From Defluviitalea saccharophila (lineage in GTDB: Bacteria; Bacillota; Clostridia; Lachnospirales; Defluviitaleaceae), in the NCBI RefSeq assembly GCF_038396635.1, contig NZ_CP121687.1, positions 2,950,561-3,014,560 of the forward strand: 64,000 nucleotides of DNA. The letters run 5' to 3'. The notes below the pieces were generated by a model. That model ran no database searches, was not told where the DNA came from, and saw only the letters and a list, made by a program, of their open reading frames with translations. The translations under genes were made by a program, and so were the position numbers. Below, piece after piece: positions 36,669 to 44,390 of this stretch; the stretch's first letter is position 1, and each line of letters starts with the position of its first letter.

Positions 36669-37538
36669 ATGAGAGTTTTCGAATCCCATATCCACTTTCC
36701 CATTGATATGTATGAAGCTGAATTTACCGAAAAGATAAATGATGTGACTTTGCGGTTAACAGATAATTTAGTAGAAAACATGATCAAATCAAATGTGGTT
36801 AAAGCTGCATTGTTGGGGGGACGAGGAAAAGTAAATGAAATGGTGAAAGAGGCAATCCATAGATATCCGGAAATTTTTGTTGGATTAGCTTATATTGATA
36901 TAGACAAAGATGGCCCAGCGATTTTGAACTACTATAAGGAATCAGGATTTAAGGGAGTTAAAATTATTTGTCCTAATTATAATTATGATGAAGAAAGGTA
37001 TTATCCATTTTATCAGTTGGCTCAAGAATTAGGGCTTGTGGCTTTGTTTCATACAGGGGTCATTGGAAATGCTGTAGATTACCTTGTAGAGTCTCCTTTT
37101 GATAAAAAACTTATTGAAATTTCAAGGGATTTTGAGACAAAAATAAAACGATTTAATACATCTTCGCGTTTCATGCTGCCAATTTATTTGGATAATATTG
37201 CATTGAAATTCCCGGAATTGAAGATTATAGGTGCTCATCTAGGTTATGGCATGTATGAGTTATCCTGTGCAATAGCCCGTTTTAGAAGAAATGTGTTTTT
37301 TGATCTTTCGGGCGGAGATGTTGTGAGGAGGCACATCACGGAGAAAAGACTGATTGGAAAAGAGATTTCTTCTTATAAAATTCTGTATGCCTCCGACGGT
37401 TTACCTGATAAATTATATGATGATATAAGTATATGGGAAGAAGAACTTTATAAAATGGGGCTTAGTGAAAAAGAAATAGATAATATTATGTACTTGAATG
37501 CAGCCAGAATTTATGGAGTTGAAGAGCCGGAAGGATGA
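36669..37538 (+). CDS. amidohydrolase-2 family metal-dependent hydrolase
   Basis: TIM-barrel hydrolase of about 290 residues. It starts 'MRVFESHIHFPID' (H-x-H metal site), then 'GLVALFHTGVIG' (metal His), 'KIIGAHLGYGMYE' (His) and 'LYASDGLPD' (Asp), which is the full amidohydrolase ligand set. The substrate is unknown. The start at 36669 has GAGGTGG at proper spacing. It stands 45 bp after the importer and just ahead of DUF3842 and CooT, a grouping that hints at corrinoid or nickel enzyme metabolism. Confidence 0.82.
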   Translation: MRVFESHIHFPIDMYEAEFTEKINDVTLRLTDNLVENMIKSNVVKAALLGGRGKVNEMVKEAIHRYPEIFVGLAYIDIDKDGPAILNYYKESGFKGVKIICPNYNYDEERYYPFYQLAQELGLVALFHTGVIGNAVDYLVESPFDKKLIEISRDFETKIKRFNTSSRFMLPIYLDNIALKFPELKIIGAHLGYGMYELSCAIARFRRNVFFDLSGGDVVRRHITEKRLIGKEISSYKILYASDGLPDKLYDDISIWEEELYKMGLSEKEIDNIMYLNAARIYGVEEPEG

Positions 37539-37600
37539 TGTTATCCTATAGGTAACAATCTGCTGTCTTAAAAAGGTAGTGTTTTGATAGGGGGATGCAA

Positions 37601-38020
37601 GTGAGAATAGCTGTAATAGATGGTCAAGGCGGAGGTATCGGAAAATCAATTGTTGAGAAATTAAGGAAGGAATTGATGGAAGATATTGAAATTGTTGCTC
37701 TGGGAACAAACTCGCTTGCCACATCTTTTATGATGAAGGCTGGTGCAAATGAGGGAGCTACAGGAGAAAATGCAATTGTTTATAATTCTAGTAAAGTCGA
37801 TATAATAATCGGGGCTATAGGAATTATTGCGGCAAATTCAATGTTAGGGGAATTGACTCCAACAATGGCTAAAGCAATTGCTGAAAGTCCAGCTAAAAAA
37901 GTGCTTCTTCCATTAAATCGATGAAATATCGAAGTTGTAGGTGTTGATAAGAGTGAGCCTTTGCCGCATCTTATTGATAAGGTGGTTCAAAGTATTAAAG
38001 AAAGCATGAAGAGGTGCTAA
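37601..38020 (+). CDS. DUF3842 family protein with in-frame TGA
   Basis: Small Rossmann-like protein of unknown function: 'RIAVIDGQGGGIGKSIVEKL', 'GANEGATGENAIVYNS', 'IGIIAANSMLGELTP'. A TGA at 37922-37924 (codon 108, in 'PLNR-x-NIEVVGV') interrupts it, but the same frame continues for 31 more sense codons to a TAA two bases before cooT, with plausible protein ('PLPHLIDKVVQSIKESM'). So it is either a selenocysteine codon, a fresh nonsense mutation, or a sequencing error. GTG at 37601 is the likely start: AGGGGG is six bases upstream, whereas the ATG at 37595 abuts it. Confidence 0.75.
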
Positions 38021-38021
38021 T

Positions 38022-38210
38022 ATGTGTGAAGCAAATGTTTATTTAATTGATGAGAAAGGTGAAGAAAAGCTGTTTCTTGAATCTGTTGACAAGATACTCC
38101 CAGAAGAAGAGAACTTGATATTGGAAAATATATTTGGACAAAGGAAGATAGTAAAAGCAAGGATTAAGGAAATGGAACTGGTAAATCATAGAATTGTTTT
38201 GCAAAGATGA
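38022..38210 (+). CDS. cooT: CooT family nickel-binding protein
   Basis: 62-residue protein with the family start 'MCEANVYLIDEKGEE' and 'NIFGQRKIVKARIKEMELV'. In CO-dehydrogenase systems CooT dimers bind one Ni(II) through the N-terminal Met-Cys and assist nickel insertion; Cys2 is present here. No CO dehydrogenase is in the window. One base after the DUF3842 frame, with GAGGTG before the ATG, so the two are co-translated. In clostridia CooT paralogues occur beyond CO dehydrogenase loci, so the client enzyme is open. Confidence 0.85.
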   Translation: MCEANVYLIDEKGEEKLFLESVDKILPEEENLILENIFGQRKIVKARIKEMELVNHRIVLQR

Positions 38211-38593
38211 TTTACATGAGGCCATTTACGATAAAAAGACAAAATGCATGTGTATGTAAAATAATTCTTTGCTACAGTAAGAAGGGCAGAGTAAATACAA
38301 GAAATCTATGGGTTTGAAGTATCAGCCTAGATGGTAAGCAATATCACTGATAAAATGTTACCTGATATAGGAGAGTAGCATAAGGCCAATGGATGAGATT
38401 TATCCGATAGTATTTATTACGCTATTCATTCTCAATTGAATTTTACAAAAAAAGTGAAATTCTAATTACTGGCAGTGAAATTTGAAGGGCAATAATATTA
38501 ACCAATAAAAATAAAGTGAGCAAGCTTTGACAAATTTCAACATGACCTTTGTTATATAATAAATAGTATAATCAACATAAATAAAACTGATAA

Positions 38594-38670
38594 AGGCAAA
38601 CTTGTTGAAAGACAAGGACGCAAAGCCACGGGTCTAAAGCGGTATACCGCTATGATGGCCGGGTTGCCGG
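38594..38670 (+). promoter_or_regulatory. c-di-GMP-I (GEMM) riboswitch, copy 1
   Basis: The conserved core is present: GGCAAACTTGTTGAAAGAC..., GGACGCAAAGCC (38617-38628), GGTCTAAAGC, and ATGATGGCCGGGTTGCCG at the 3' side; the closing stem is GGCAA with TTGCC. It is followed by a hairpin and then the LytTR regulator gene, so intracellular c-di-GMP likely controls the agr-like operon. The preceding 380 bp (38211-38590) hold no recognisable gene. Confidence 0.93.
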
Positions 38671-38684
38671 AACTAAGCTGCTTT

Positions 38685-38725
38685 AGGCTCATTGGTGTTT
38701 TTATAGCATCAGTGAGCCTTTATGT
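38685..38725 (+). terminator. putative expression-platform terminator of riboswitch 1
   Basis: AGGCTCATTGGTG (38685-38697) pairs with CATCAGTGAGCCT (38707-38719) through G-T pairs; the trailing T tract is short (TTATG), so termination may be weak or switch-dependent. Confidence 0.6.
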
Positions 38726-38831
38726 ATACAACCTGAATTATTTATAGCAATGACTTCGAGCCATTATGACTATGATTTGCCGGAAAAGTGTTTACAAGTT
38801 TGCCAATAAATCCTGAAAGGAAGTGGTGAGT

Positions 38832-39572
38832 TTGTTACCGGCTAAAGTTGTAATGGCTGATGATGAACATGGAGTAATGCTGATACTCTGCTCAATTCTT
38901 AGTAAGCTTGAAGGGGCTTTGGTTATAGGAACAGCAGATAATGCTAAAGATGCAATAGCACTTGTAAGAGAGCATAACCCGGATTTAGCTATCCTGGATA
39001 TTGAGATGCCTGATATGAAAGGGATAGAGTTAGCTGAAAAGCTGAGAGATATAAAACCGGATATAGCAATAGTCTTTATAACCGCACATCATGAATACTC
39101 TCTTGATGCATTCAAACTGTATGCATCCGATTATATATTAAAGCCAATTGATGAGGATAGAGTAAAATCTACTTTCCGACGCATATATAAGATGCTGGAA
39201 ATATCAAAAAAGAGTAATACTTCCCAAAATACGGAGACCTGCAGAATTTCAATAAATCTGGGCAATGAACGAGTCTTTATAAAGCTGGATGAGATATTTT
39301 ATATAGAAAAATCCGGACGTCACACCCTTATTTCATGCTCCAACGGGAAATTTAAAACCCGACAAACCCTGCAGGAGTTGGAGAAGTACTTGGGAAAGAT
39401 GTTCTTTCGTTCCCATAAATCTTTCATTATAAACACCGATCGGATTGAAAAGATAGTCTCTTTTCCCAATTCATCGTATTATGAGGTAAAATTCAATAAT
39501 TGTGAAGACAAGGCTTTACTTAGCCGTGACCGTATATCTGAGCTTATGAAGTATTCTGACTATAATGTTTAA
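38832..39572 (+). CDS. LytTR response regulator, AgrA-like
   Basis: Receiver domain (acidic pair Asp10/Asp11, phospho-acceptor Asp56 in 'LAILDIEMPD', 'ITAHHEYSLDAF', Lys in 'DYILKPID') followed from about residue 138 by a LytTR DNA-binding domain ('IFYIEKSGRHTLISCSNGKF', 'FFRSHKSFIINTDRIEKI'). Same architecture as AgrA/ComE. The start is uncertain: TTG at 38832 has AAGGAAG at good spacing, GTG at 38823 or 38826 are alternatives. Partner of the kinase encoded next; controlled by the upstream c-di-GMP riboswitch. Confidence 0.88.
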   Translation: MLPAKVVMADDEHGVMLILCSILSKLEGALVIGTADNAKDAIALVREHNPDLAILDIEMPDMKGIELAEKLRDIKPDIAIVFITAHHEYSLDAFKLYASDYILKPIDEDRVKSTFRRIYKMLEISKKSNTSQNTETCRISINLGNERVFIKLDEIFYIEKSGRHTLISCSNGKFKTRQTLQELEKYLGKMFFRSHKSFIINTDRIEKIVSFPNSSYYEVKFNNCEDKALLSRDRISELMKYSDYNV

Positions 39573-39584
39573 GGGGGTATTGCG

Positions 39585-40943
39585 ATGGATGTTATGCCGT
39601 TAATTCCCTTTTTAGGTGTGTCTGTTCCTGAAAGCCTGGTTTTGTATTATATGGTACTGGTATTAACGAAGAAAAAGGAGTCACCGTTTGTAGTAATAAT
39701 CCTTTCCCTGCTGACTTCGATATTCTCATTCAGTATTCGGACAATGCCGGTACGATTTGGTATCCATACCATATCACAAGTAGCACTCATGACTATATTT
39801 TTGAACCTCTTTTTTCGATTGCCCTGGCATACTTCAGCAGTTGTAATGGTGCTTTCAAGTGTGTTTTTGGGATTGGCGGAGGGAATCTCAGTTCCTCTTC
39901 TGGCTTGGATTTTTAAATTAAAACTTGAACAAATCATCTCTGATCCTTTGCTAAGAATACTTTTTACTTTGCCACACTTAGTTTTACTTTCAGTATTAGC
40001 GTATATCATTGGCAAACGAGGATGGCGCTTACCGTTAATATCAGAAAAATTGGGAATAAAAAATGAGTCTGACAAAAGAACAACAAAGCAATCCATTAGG
40101 CAAAATTGTCTTTTGACATTATGCCTGGTACAAGCTTTAATGCTTGTTTTATTAAATCTTAGTTTTCATGCTTACAACACAGGTGTTTATCCCAGTTTTA
40201 CACTTAAAACCCTAATAGAAGTTGGCAGCATTGTTTTATTGGTCTCTGTTTTAGCAACAATTTTTGTATCCGGATATCTGTTAAAAGTCATAGAACACGA
40301 TGCAAAACTGGAAACAGAAATTCATTATGCCAGAGATAGACACAATTTACATTTGCGTTTGCAGGTTGAGCGTCATGACTTTTACAACCATCTTACTGCT
40401 ATTTATGGATACATAAAGGCTTGTCATTTCGACCAGGCAGAAACTTATATCGAAAATTTGTATCATACTGTCAGCCGCATAGGAAGCCTCCTGAAAATTG
40501 AACCTCCGGAATTAGCGGCTATTATAAGTACAAAATATGAGGAAGCAAAAATTAACGGAATCAAGTTCTATTGGCATGTAAAAATACAAGACGGTTCACT
40601 TCCACTTTCGCCGGAGGATCTTACTCAATTAACCGGTAACCTTCTAGATAATGCTTTAGATGCAGTAAAAATGAATGGTTCCCCACGAATAGACTTAGTT
40701 CTAATGTGCAATAGGCTAGGTTTGGAATTAAAGGTATCCAATAACGGCAGTCCCATCCCTCAAAATGTAAGGCAAAATATTTTTACTGCCGGATATACGA
40801 CTAAAAGCATTAAACAGCATAGTGGTCTTGGCCTATATATAATTAAGCAGATTATAGATCGTTATGACGGTCAATTACAGTTGAGAGAGCCAGAAGACTA
40901 TACCGGTGTAGAATTTATGATTTATATTCCTTGGAAACGTTGA
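39585..40943 (+). CDS. AgrC-like sensor histidine kinase (GHKL)
   Basis: 452 residues. The N-terminal half holds six or seven membrane helices, as in AgrC, the receptor for cyclic peptides. His264 in 'VERHDFYNHL' is the phospho-accepting His of the SpoOB-like (HATPase-associated) alpha domain; the C-terminal GHKL ATPase has 'LLDNALDAV' (N box) and 'HSGLGLYIIKQI' (G box). GGGGG site before the ATG, 12 bp after the regulator gene. Confidence 0.9.
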   Translation: MDVMPLIPFLGVSVPESLVLYYMVLVLTKKKESPFVVIILSLLTSIFSFSIRTMPVRFGIHTISQVALMTIFLNLFFRLPWHTSAVVMVLSSVFLGLAEGISVPLLAWIFKLKLEQIISDPLLRILFTLPHLVLLSVLAYIIGKRGWRLPLISEKLGIKNESDKRTTKQSIRQNCLLTLCLVQALMLVLLNLSFHAYNTGVYPSFTLKTLIEVGSIVLLVSVLATIFVSGYLLKVIEHDAKLETEIHYARDRHNLHLRLQVERHDFYNHLTAIYGYIKACHFDQAETYIENLYHTVSRIGSLLKIEPPELAAIISTKYEEAKINGIKFYWHVKIQDGSLPLSPEDLTQLTGNLLDNALDAVKMNGSPRIDLVLMCNRLGLELKVSNNGSPIPQNVRQNIFTAGYTTKSIKQHSGLGLYIIKQIIDRYDGQLQLREPEDYTGVEFMIYIPWKR

Positions 40944-41069
40944 ATTTATAGAAACGATGATTTAGTTAGAGTTAATACACTTCATCATTTCACTATTTGG
41001 AAAATTATGATACTATTACTGCATAGTAGTATTGTATAATTTTGAGGTCTGCGAAAGGATTGAAAGTTA

Positions 41070-41753
41070 ATGTCAAAATTTTATCCGTTATTAGCTGTGA
41101 TACTAATTGGTTTAATAGGCTTTATAAAAATATGCATATCTCTTAGGGAAGTAATAAACAAACGTTCATCTGCTATAGAGTATTTAAATAAATTTAGAGA
41201 ATTTTCCAATGATCTATTTCAGGGGAACATCAATAGTGAGCTCTACCAGTGGCTTAAACTGAACAGTGTAAAAATACAAAAGCAAGTAAGCGCATACGGT
41301 ATTTCATGTAATTATAAATCAGCTGGTGCTAATTATATGATTAAGGGATATCAAATAATATTAAATGGTATAAGTAACATGCTGACTGAATACCGCCAAT
41401 TTGGCGGCTTGGGTTTAGGGACAAGTATACTGCAGGATGAGGCAACTTCTATAGATGACACACTACTTACATATATTGGTGAATTAGATTCAAATTACGA
41501 GGCAGTATTTTCAGAGATGAAAAATCCGTTAGTTTGGCTTAGGGAAGGTATTCAATCTATTGTTGTATTACCAATTTCACTTATATATTGGAGCGGTTTG
41601 ATTCAGTATAGAACATATAATATCTTAACAAATAACTTCTTTATAAAACTTATAGCCTTTGTGGTTACAGTTATTGGACTAATAAGTTCCGTGATTACCA
41701 TTGTTACTGGATATGAACCATTTTGGGGAATTGTAGAAAATATTAAGAAATAA
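41070..41753 (+). CDS. unknown membrane protein in the agr-like locus
   Basis: 227 residues, not recognised. One hydrophobic segment at about 4-24, then a soluble, mostly helical middle with 'QDEATSIDDTLLTYIGELDS', and two hydrophobic segments near 165-185 and 193-213. No signal peptide cleavage site, metal or catalytic motif seen. Its place between agrC-like and agrB genes, on the same strand, suggests an immunity, export or accessory role, but this is inference. A terminator follows, so agrB and agrD may form a separate transcript. Confidence 0.6.
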   Translation: MSKFYPLLAVILIGLIGFIKICISLREVINKRSSAIEYLNKFREFSNDLFQGNINSELYQWLKLNSVKIQKQVSAYGISCNYKSAGANYMIKGYQIILNGISNMLTEYRQFGGLGLGTSILQDEATSIDDTLLTYIGELDSNYEAVFSEMKNPLVWLREGIQSIVVLPISLIYWSGLIQYRTYNILTNNFFIKLIAFVVTVIGLISSVITIVTGYEPFWGIVENIKK

Positions 41754-41831
41754 AAAGAACTACTCAAATGTATTTTGACAAAGAAAAGTATTATCGTAAT
41801 ACAAAATATAAAAACAATTTTTAATCACAAT

Positions 41832-41860
41832 AGTCCACCTAAAATGGACTTTTTATTTTG
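41832..41860 (+). terminator. rho-independent terminator
   Basis: AGTCCA (41832-41837) and TGGACT (41845-41850) with a seven-base loop, then TTTTATTTT. Confidence 0.8.
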
Positions 41861-41977
41861 GAAATATAACGATTTAAACAACAATTCATACGAGTTAAGA
41901 CGTTATTTCAACAGGTTGCGCAATTACCCTAGGAAATATATGGAATAGGTGATACTATGGAGCCAGAGGTGACATAG

Positions 41978-42619
41978 ATGAATGAAGTTTCAATTCATAA
42001 AATTGGACAAGCATTAGGAACATATGTGGCAAAAAAAGTTTCCAGGGCAGATCAGACAGAAGTTCTGTCTTTCGGCGCAGAAATTTTGGTAGGCAGTATT
42101 ATTAAATTGTGTATTCTTTTTTCCTTTGCTTTCATCATGGATATTACTGTTGAAATTGCGATATTGCTTATCGTAACTGGCATCATTCGCACCTTATCAG
42201 GTGGAGCACATTGTTCAGCATACTATAGGTGTTTAGCAACAAGTGTTTTCATATTAACAGTATTGGGATATTCTATCAAAGTAAATTACACATTCATCCG
42301 GCAGTTACATCCTGCTGTTTTACTTGGCATTCTCGTATTAACATTTGGTTTATATTGGATCTATCCTCCACAGGCTCCTTCCAATAAACCTTTTAAGGAC
42401 AAGAAAATAGAATTAGCCTTCCACTGGTACACATTACTAACAGTTGTGATTTTATCTATAACTGCTATTGCCTTGGGGTCTAATAGCTTGCCTGCCTGGG
42501 TTATATCAATTGCACTGCTTTGGCAAGCTTTTACATTAACACCTGTGGGACATAGATTTATTGGCTTATGCGATTTCCTGCTTACTTTAAATAAGAAGGG
42601 AGGCGAATTAGAATGTTAA
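41978..42619 (+). CDS. agrB: AgrB-type peptide-processing endopeptidase
   Basis: Membrane cysteine protease (213 residues) that trims the AgrD precursor and closes the ring. The catalytic pair is His78 and Cys85 in 'GGAHCSAYYRC', with the family spacing of seven. Several hydrophobic helices, and the conserved 'YPPQAPSNKPF' loop. The 3' end overlaps agrD by 7 bp. AGAGGTGA precedes the ATG. Confidence 0.94.
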   Translation: MNEVSIHKIGQALGTYVAKKVSRADQTEVLSFGAEILVGSIIKLCILFSFAFIMDITVEIAILLIVTGIIRTLSGGAHCSAYYRCLATSVFILTVLGYSIKVNYTFIRQLHPAVLLGILVLTFGLYWIYPPQAPSNKPFKDKKIELAFHWYTLLTVVILSITAIALGSNSLPAWVISIALLWQAFTLTPVGHRFIGLCDFLLTLNKKGGELEC

Positions 42620-42747
42620 AATTTATTAGCAAATCTCTATTTCAAGGATTGGCAGCAGTGTTCGCTGTAGTGGCCATGACAAATATTGGAACAACAAGCA
42701 TGTTTCTTATGTACCAGCCGGAGCCACCAAAGAACTTAAAAAAGTAG
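42613..42747 (+). CDS. agrD: AgrD-type cyclic lactone autoinducer precursor
   Basis: 44-residue peptide overlapping the end of agrB, with GGGAGG nine bases upstream. It has the AgrD plan: amphipathic N-terminal helix ('LKFISKSLFQGLAAVFAVVA'), a short core and an acidic/proline tail. Aligned to staphylococcal AgrD the core reads T-T-S-M-F-L-M followed by Y-Q-P-E-P-P-K-N-L, so Ser29 takes the place of the ring Cys and the product should be a five-residue lactone rather than a thiolactone. Confidence 0.88.
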   Translation: MLKFISKSLFQGLAAVFAVVAMTNIGTTSMFLMYQPEPPKNLKK

Positions 42748-42853
42748 AAAAAACTCAAAGGCAACCGGCCATGGTAGTAGTATATAAAATATAACGGTAG
42801 TAAATTGAAAAGAAATTGAAGCCTTTATGGAATAAATTAAATAATGAGCGTTA

Positions 42854-42934
42854 ATAGCAAACTTGTCGAAAGTCAAGGACGCAAAGCCAAAGGGTCTAAG
42901 GTGCTTAGTAACACTATGATAGCCTGGTTGCCGC
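42854..42934 (+). promoter_or_regulatory. c-di-GMP-I (GEMM) riboswitch, copy 2
   Basis: AGCAAACTTGTCGAAAG, GGACGCAAAGCC (42877-42888), GGGTCTAA and ATGATAGCCTGGTTGCCG reproduce the aptamer core; the closing stem is GCAA/TTGC. It is followed at once by a strong terminator, but no plus-strand gene begins within the next kilobase except a truncated sigma factor. It is about 80% identical to copy 1 over the core by eye. Confidence 0.9.
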
Positions 42935-42950
42935 ATTTACTGTGTGTACT

Positions 42951-42986
42951 AAACCTGCCCGCTTTTCGTCTGGCAGGTTTTTCCCT
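42951..42986 (+). terminator. terminator of riboswitch 2
   Basis: AAACCTGCC (42951-42959) pairs perfectly with GGCAGGTTT (42972-42980), followed by T-rich sequence. Expected expression platform. Confidence 0.85.
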
Positions 42987-43126
42987 TTTATTTTACTTGT
43001 TACGTGTTGAGTTTTTAGATTTGATATCGTGTATTTGAATGTAGATAAGTAGGCCGGTGCAAAGGTTGTCGAGCTACCAATGTCTTCAAAATTGCAGTAA
43101 CGGAAAACAAAAAAGGGTATCAGGCA

Positions 43127-43453
43127 TCATTTAGTTTCCAATAAAGCTTTAACTATTGCTGACAGAACCTTGAGATCGCGTTCATCACACTGGTAAAGCA
43201 AGCGAGTTATTTGATCTATCTCATTATTGGTATGTTTACCTTCAGGATAGAAAATTGCGTCAGCTGATATGCCTAATTCACGGATGAGACGAAAAAGAAC
43301 ACTATAGCTTGGCTTTTTATTTTCGTTTTCTATGGACATCAAATATCGGGGTGATATGTTTATTCTTTCTGCTAATTGTTCACGGGTAAGGTTATTGCTT
43401 TTTCTTGCAGCTTTAAGAATTTCACCTAAACTATCTAAATCGTTGTGCATCAC
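43127..43453 (-). CDS. XRE-family helix-turn-helix regulator
   Basis: 108 residues; a Cro/CI-type HTH at about 8-65 ('LGEILKAARKSNNLTREQLA', 'ERINISPRYLMSIENENKKP') and a short C-terminal helix pair. Such small repressors commonly guard integrative elements in Firmicutes. GGAGGTGA lies before the ATG on the minus strand. It faces away from the leader and sigma gene of the element remnant at 43.6-44.4 kb, so it may have controlled that module. Confidence 0.88.
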   Translation of the reverse strand: MMHNDLDSLGEILKAARKSNNLTREQLAERINISPRYLMSIENENKKPSYSVLFRLIRELGISADAIFYPEGKHTNNEIDQITRLLYQCDERDLKVLSAIVKALLETK

Positions 43454-43597
43454 TGGTTCACCTCCGATAACAGTTTACAGTTCCTGTTTAGGAGGTTAAA
43501 CGATACATGAGAGCTATAAAAATAAGAACTAATAGAGCGTATCATCATTAAACTCCATATTAGATATGGTTTACATTAAGTTATTAGATAGGCGATA

Positions 43598-43636
43598 CCC
43601 GCCAAATAAAAAAAAGCGTGAGTTTGGCGGGGTTTT
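43598..43636. terminator. strong hairpin, terminator-like
   Basis: CCCGCCAAA (43598-43606) pairs with TTTGGCGGG (43623-43631), flanked by A and T tracts. It lies between the XRE gene and the leader peptide ORF; orientation of use is not clear. Confidence 0.6.
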
Positions 43637-43687
43637 CGCATGGTTAAAGAATTCCCCTTCAGGCTTACGGGTTTGGAGGGTTTTATA

Positions 43688-43747
43688 ATGTTAATCCAGC
43701 ATAATATGAAGGATTATCATCCGCTATTAGATAGCGGTCGGGCTTGA
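43688..43747 (+). CDS. possible leader peptide (19 residues)
   Basis: Encodes M-L-I-Q-H-N-M-K-D-Y-H-P-L-L-D-S-G-R-A with a GGAGGG site ten or so bases upstream. A perfect CCGCTAT/ATAGCGG hairpin (43721-43737) lies inside its 3' part. Followed 140 bp later by a terminator-like stem and the sigma gene, the layout resembles translational attenuation, but no drug or amino-acid codon bias is seen. Confidence 0.35.
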   Translation: MLIQHNMKDYHPLLDSGRA

Positions 43748-43886
43748 TGAAGCTGACATCATTTTTTGTCTCACAACTAATCTCCAACTGTTAAAAAAAG
43801 CTCATTTTTATCACAGGGCAAATGTGAGCATCAGGTAGAACTGACAGAGCGTAATATTAGGAAATACAATAGCTCAGTTTTAGAAA

Positions 43887-43922
43887 AAGCTTATTTGGAT
43901 TGTGTCCAAGTAGGCTTTTTAT
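43887..43922 (+). terminator. attenuator-like terminator ahead of sigma gene
   Basis: AAGCTTATTTGGA (43887-43899) pairs with TCCAAGTAGGCTT (43905-43917) through two G-T pairs, five-base loop, then TTTTTAT (counting the stem end). About 90 bp before the sigma gene start. Confidence 0.7.
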
Positions 43923-43931
43923 GTCGAAAAA

Positions 43932-44005
43932 AGGAGAATTGCATCGGGTGCCGTTCTCCTCCGCCTCTGTTTTGGTTTTTCAACCCCAAAAAATCAAAAC
44001 GGAGG
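43932..44005 (+). promoter_or_regulatory. tandem hairpins masking the sigma gene ribosome site
   Basis: First hairpin GGAGAA (43932-43937) with TTCTCC (43954-43959). Second hairpin: 43964-43980 pairs with 43989-44005 (17 positions, two wobbles), and its 3' arm ends in GGAGG, the ribosome site of the ATG at 44013. When folded, translation should be blocked; switching input unknown. Confidence 0.55.
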
Positions 44006-44012
44006 TTCATAT

Positions 44013-44390
44013 ATGAAGATAATCAATTTACGGGATTTATACCCGTTTTATAAATCTGACTTTCTTATTGAAATTGCAGATGAAGTTGCAGAACTGATCA
44101 AACAGATTGAGCGAAAAGAACATGCAGATTACGAGCGCATCCGCGTGAACAAGGCCTACTATTCTCTTGACGCTGATGATGGAATAGAAAGAGATATTGT
44201 ACTGCTTGTATTATCACCGGAAGAAATCTATGAACGAAAACAGAGCAAACAGGAATTGTATGCTGCTATCAACAGCCTGCCGGAAAAACAGGCAAAGCGC
44301 ATCTATGCGCATTTTTTTCTTGGCATGAGCAAAGCAGAAATAGCCAGGATTGAAGGTGTTAACAAATGCCAGGTGGATAGGCTACACTAA
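44013..44390 (+). pseudogene. sigma-70-like factor of a mobile element, 3' truncated
   Basis: 125 residues. The C-terminal part is sigma region 4 ('ELYAAINSLPEKQAKRIYAH', 'GMSKAEIARIEGVNKCQV'), but the HTH recognition helix breaks off into D-R-L-H and a stop, where intact relatives continue for some 15-20 residues. The break coincides with the start of unrelated DNA at about 44378. Similar small sigma factors sit in integrative elements of gut and soil Firmicutes. Probably non-functional. Confidence 0.7.
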
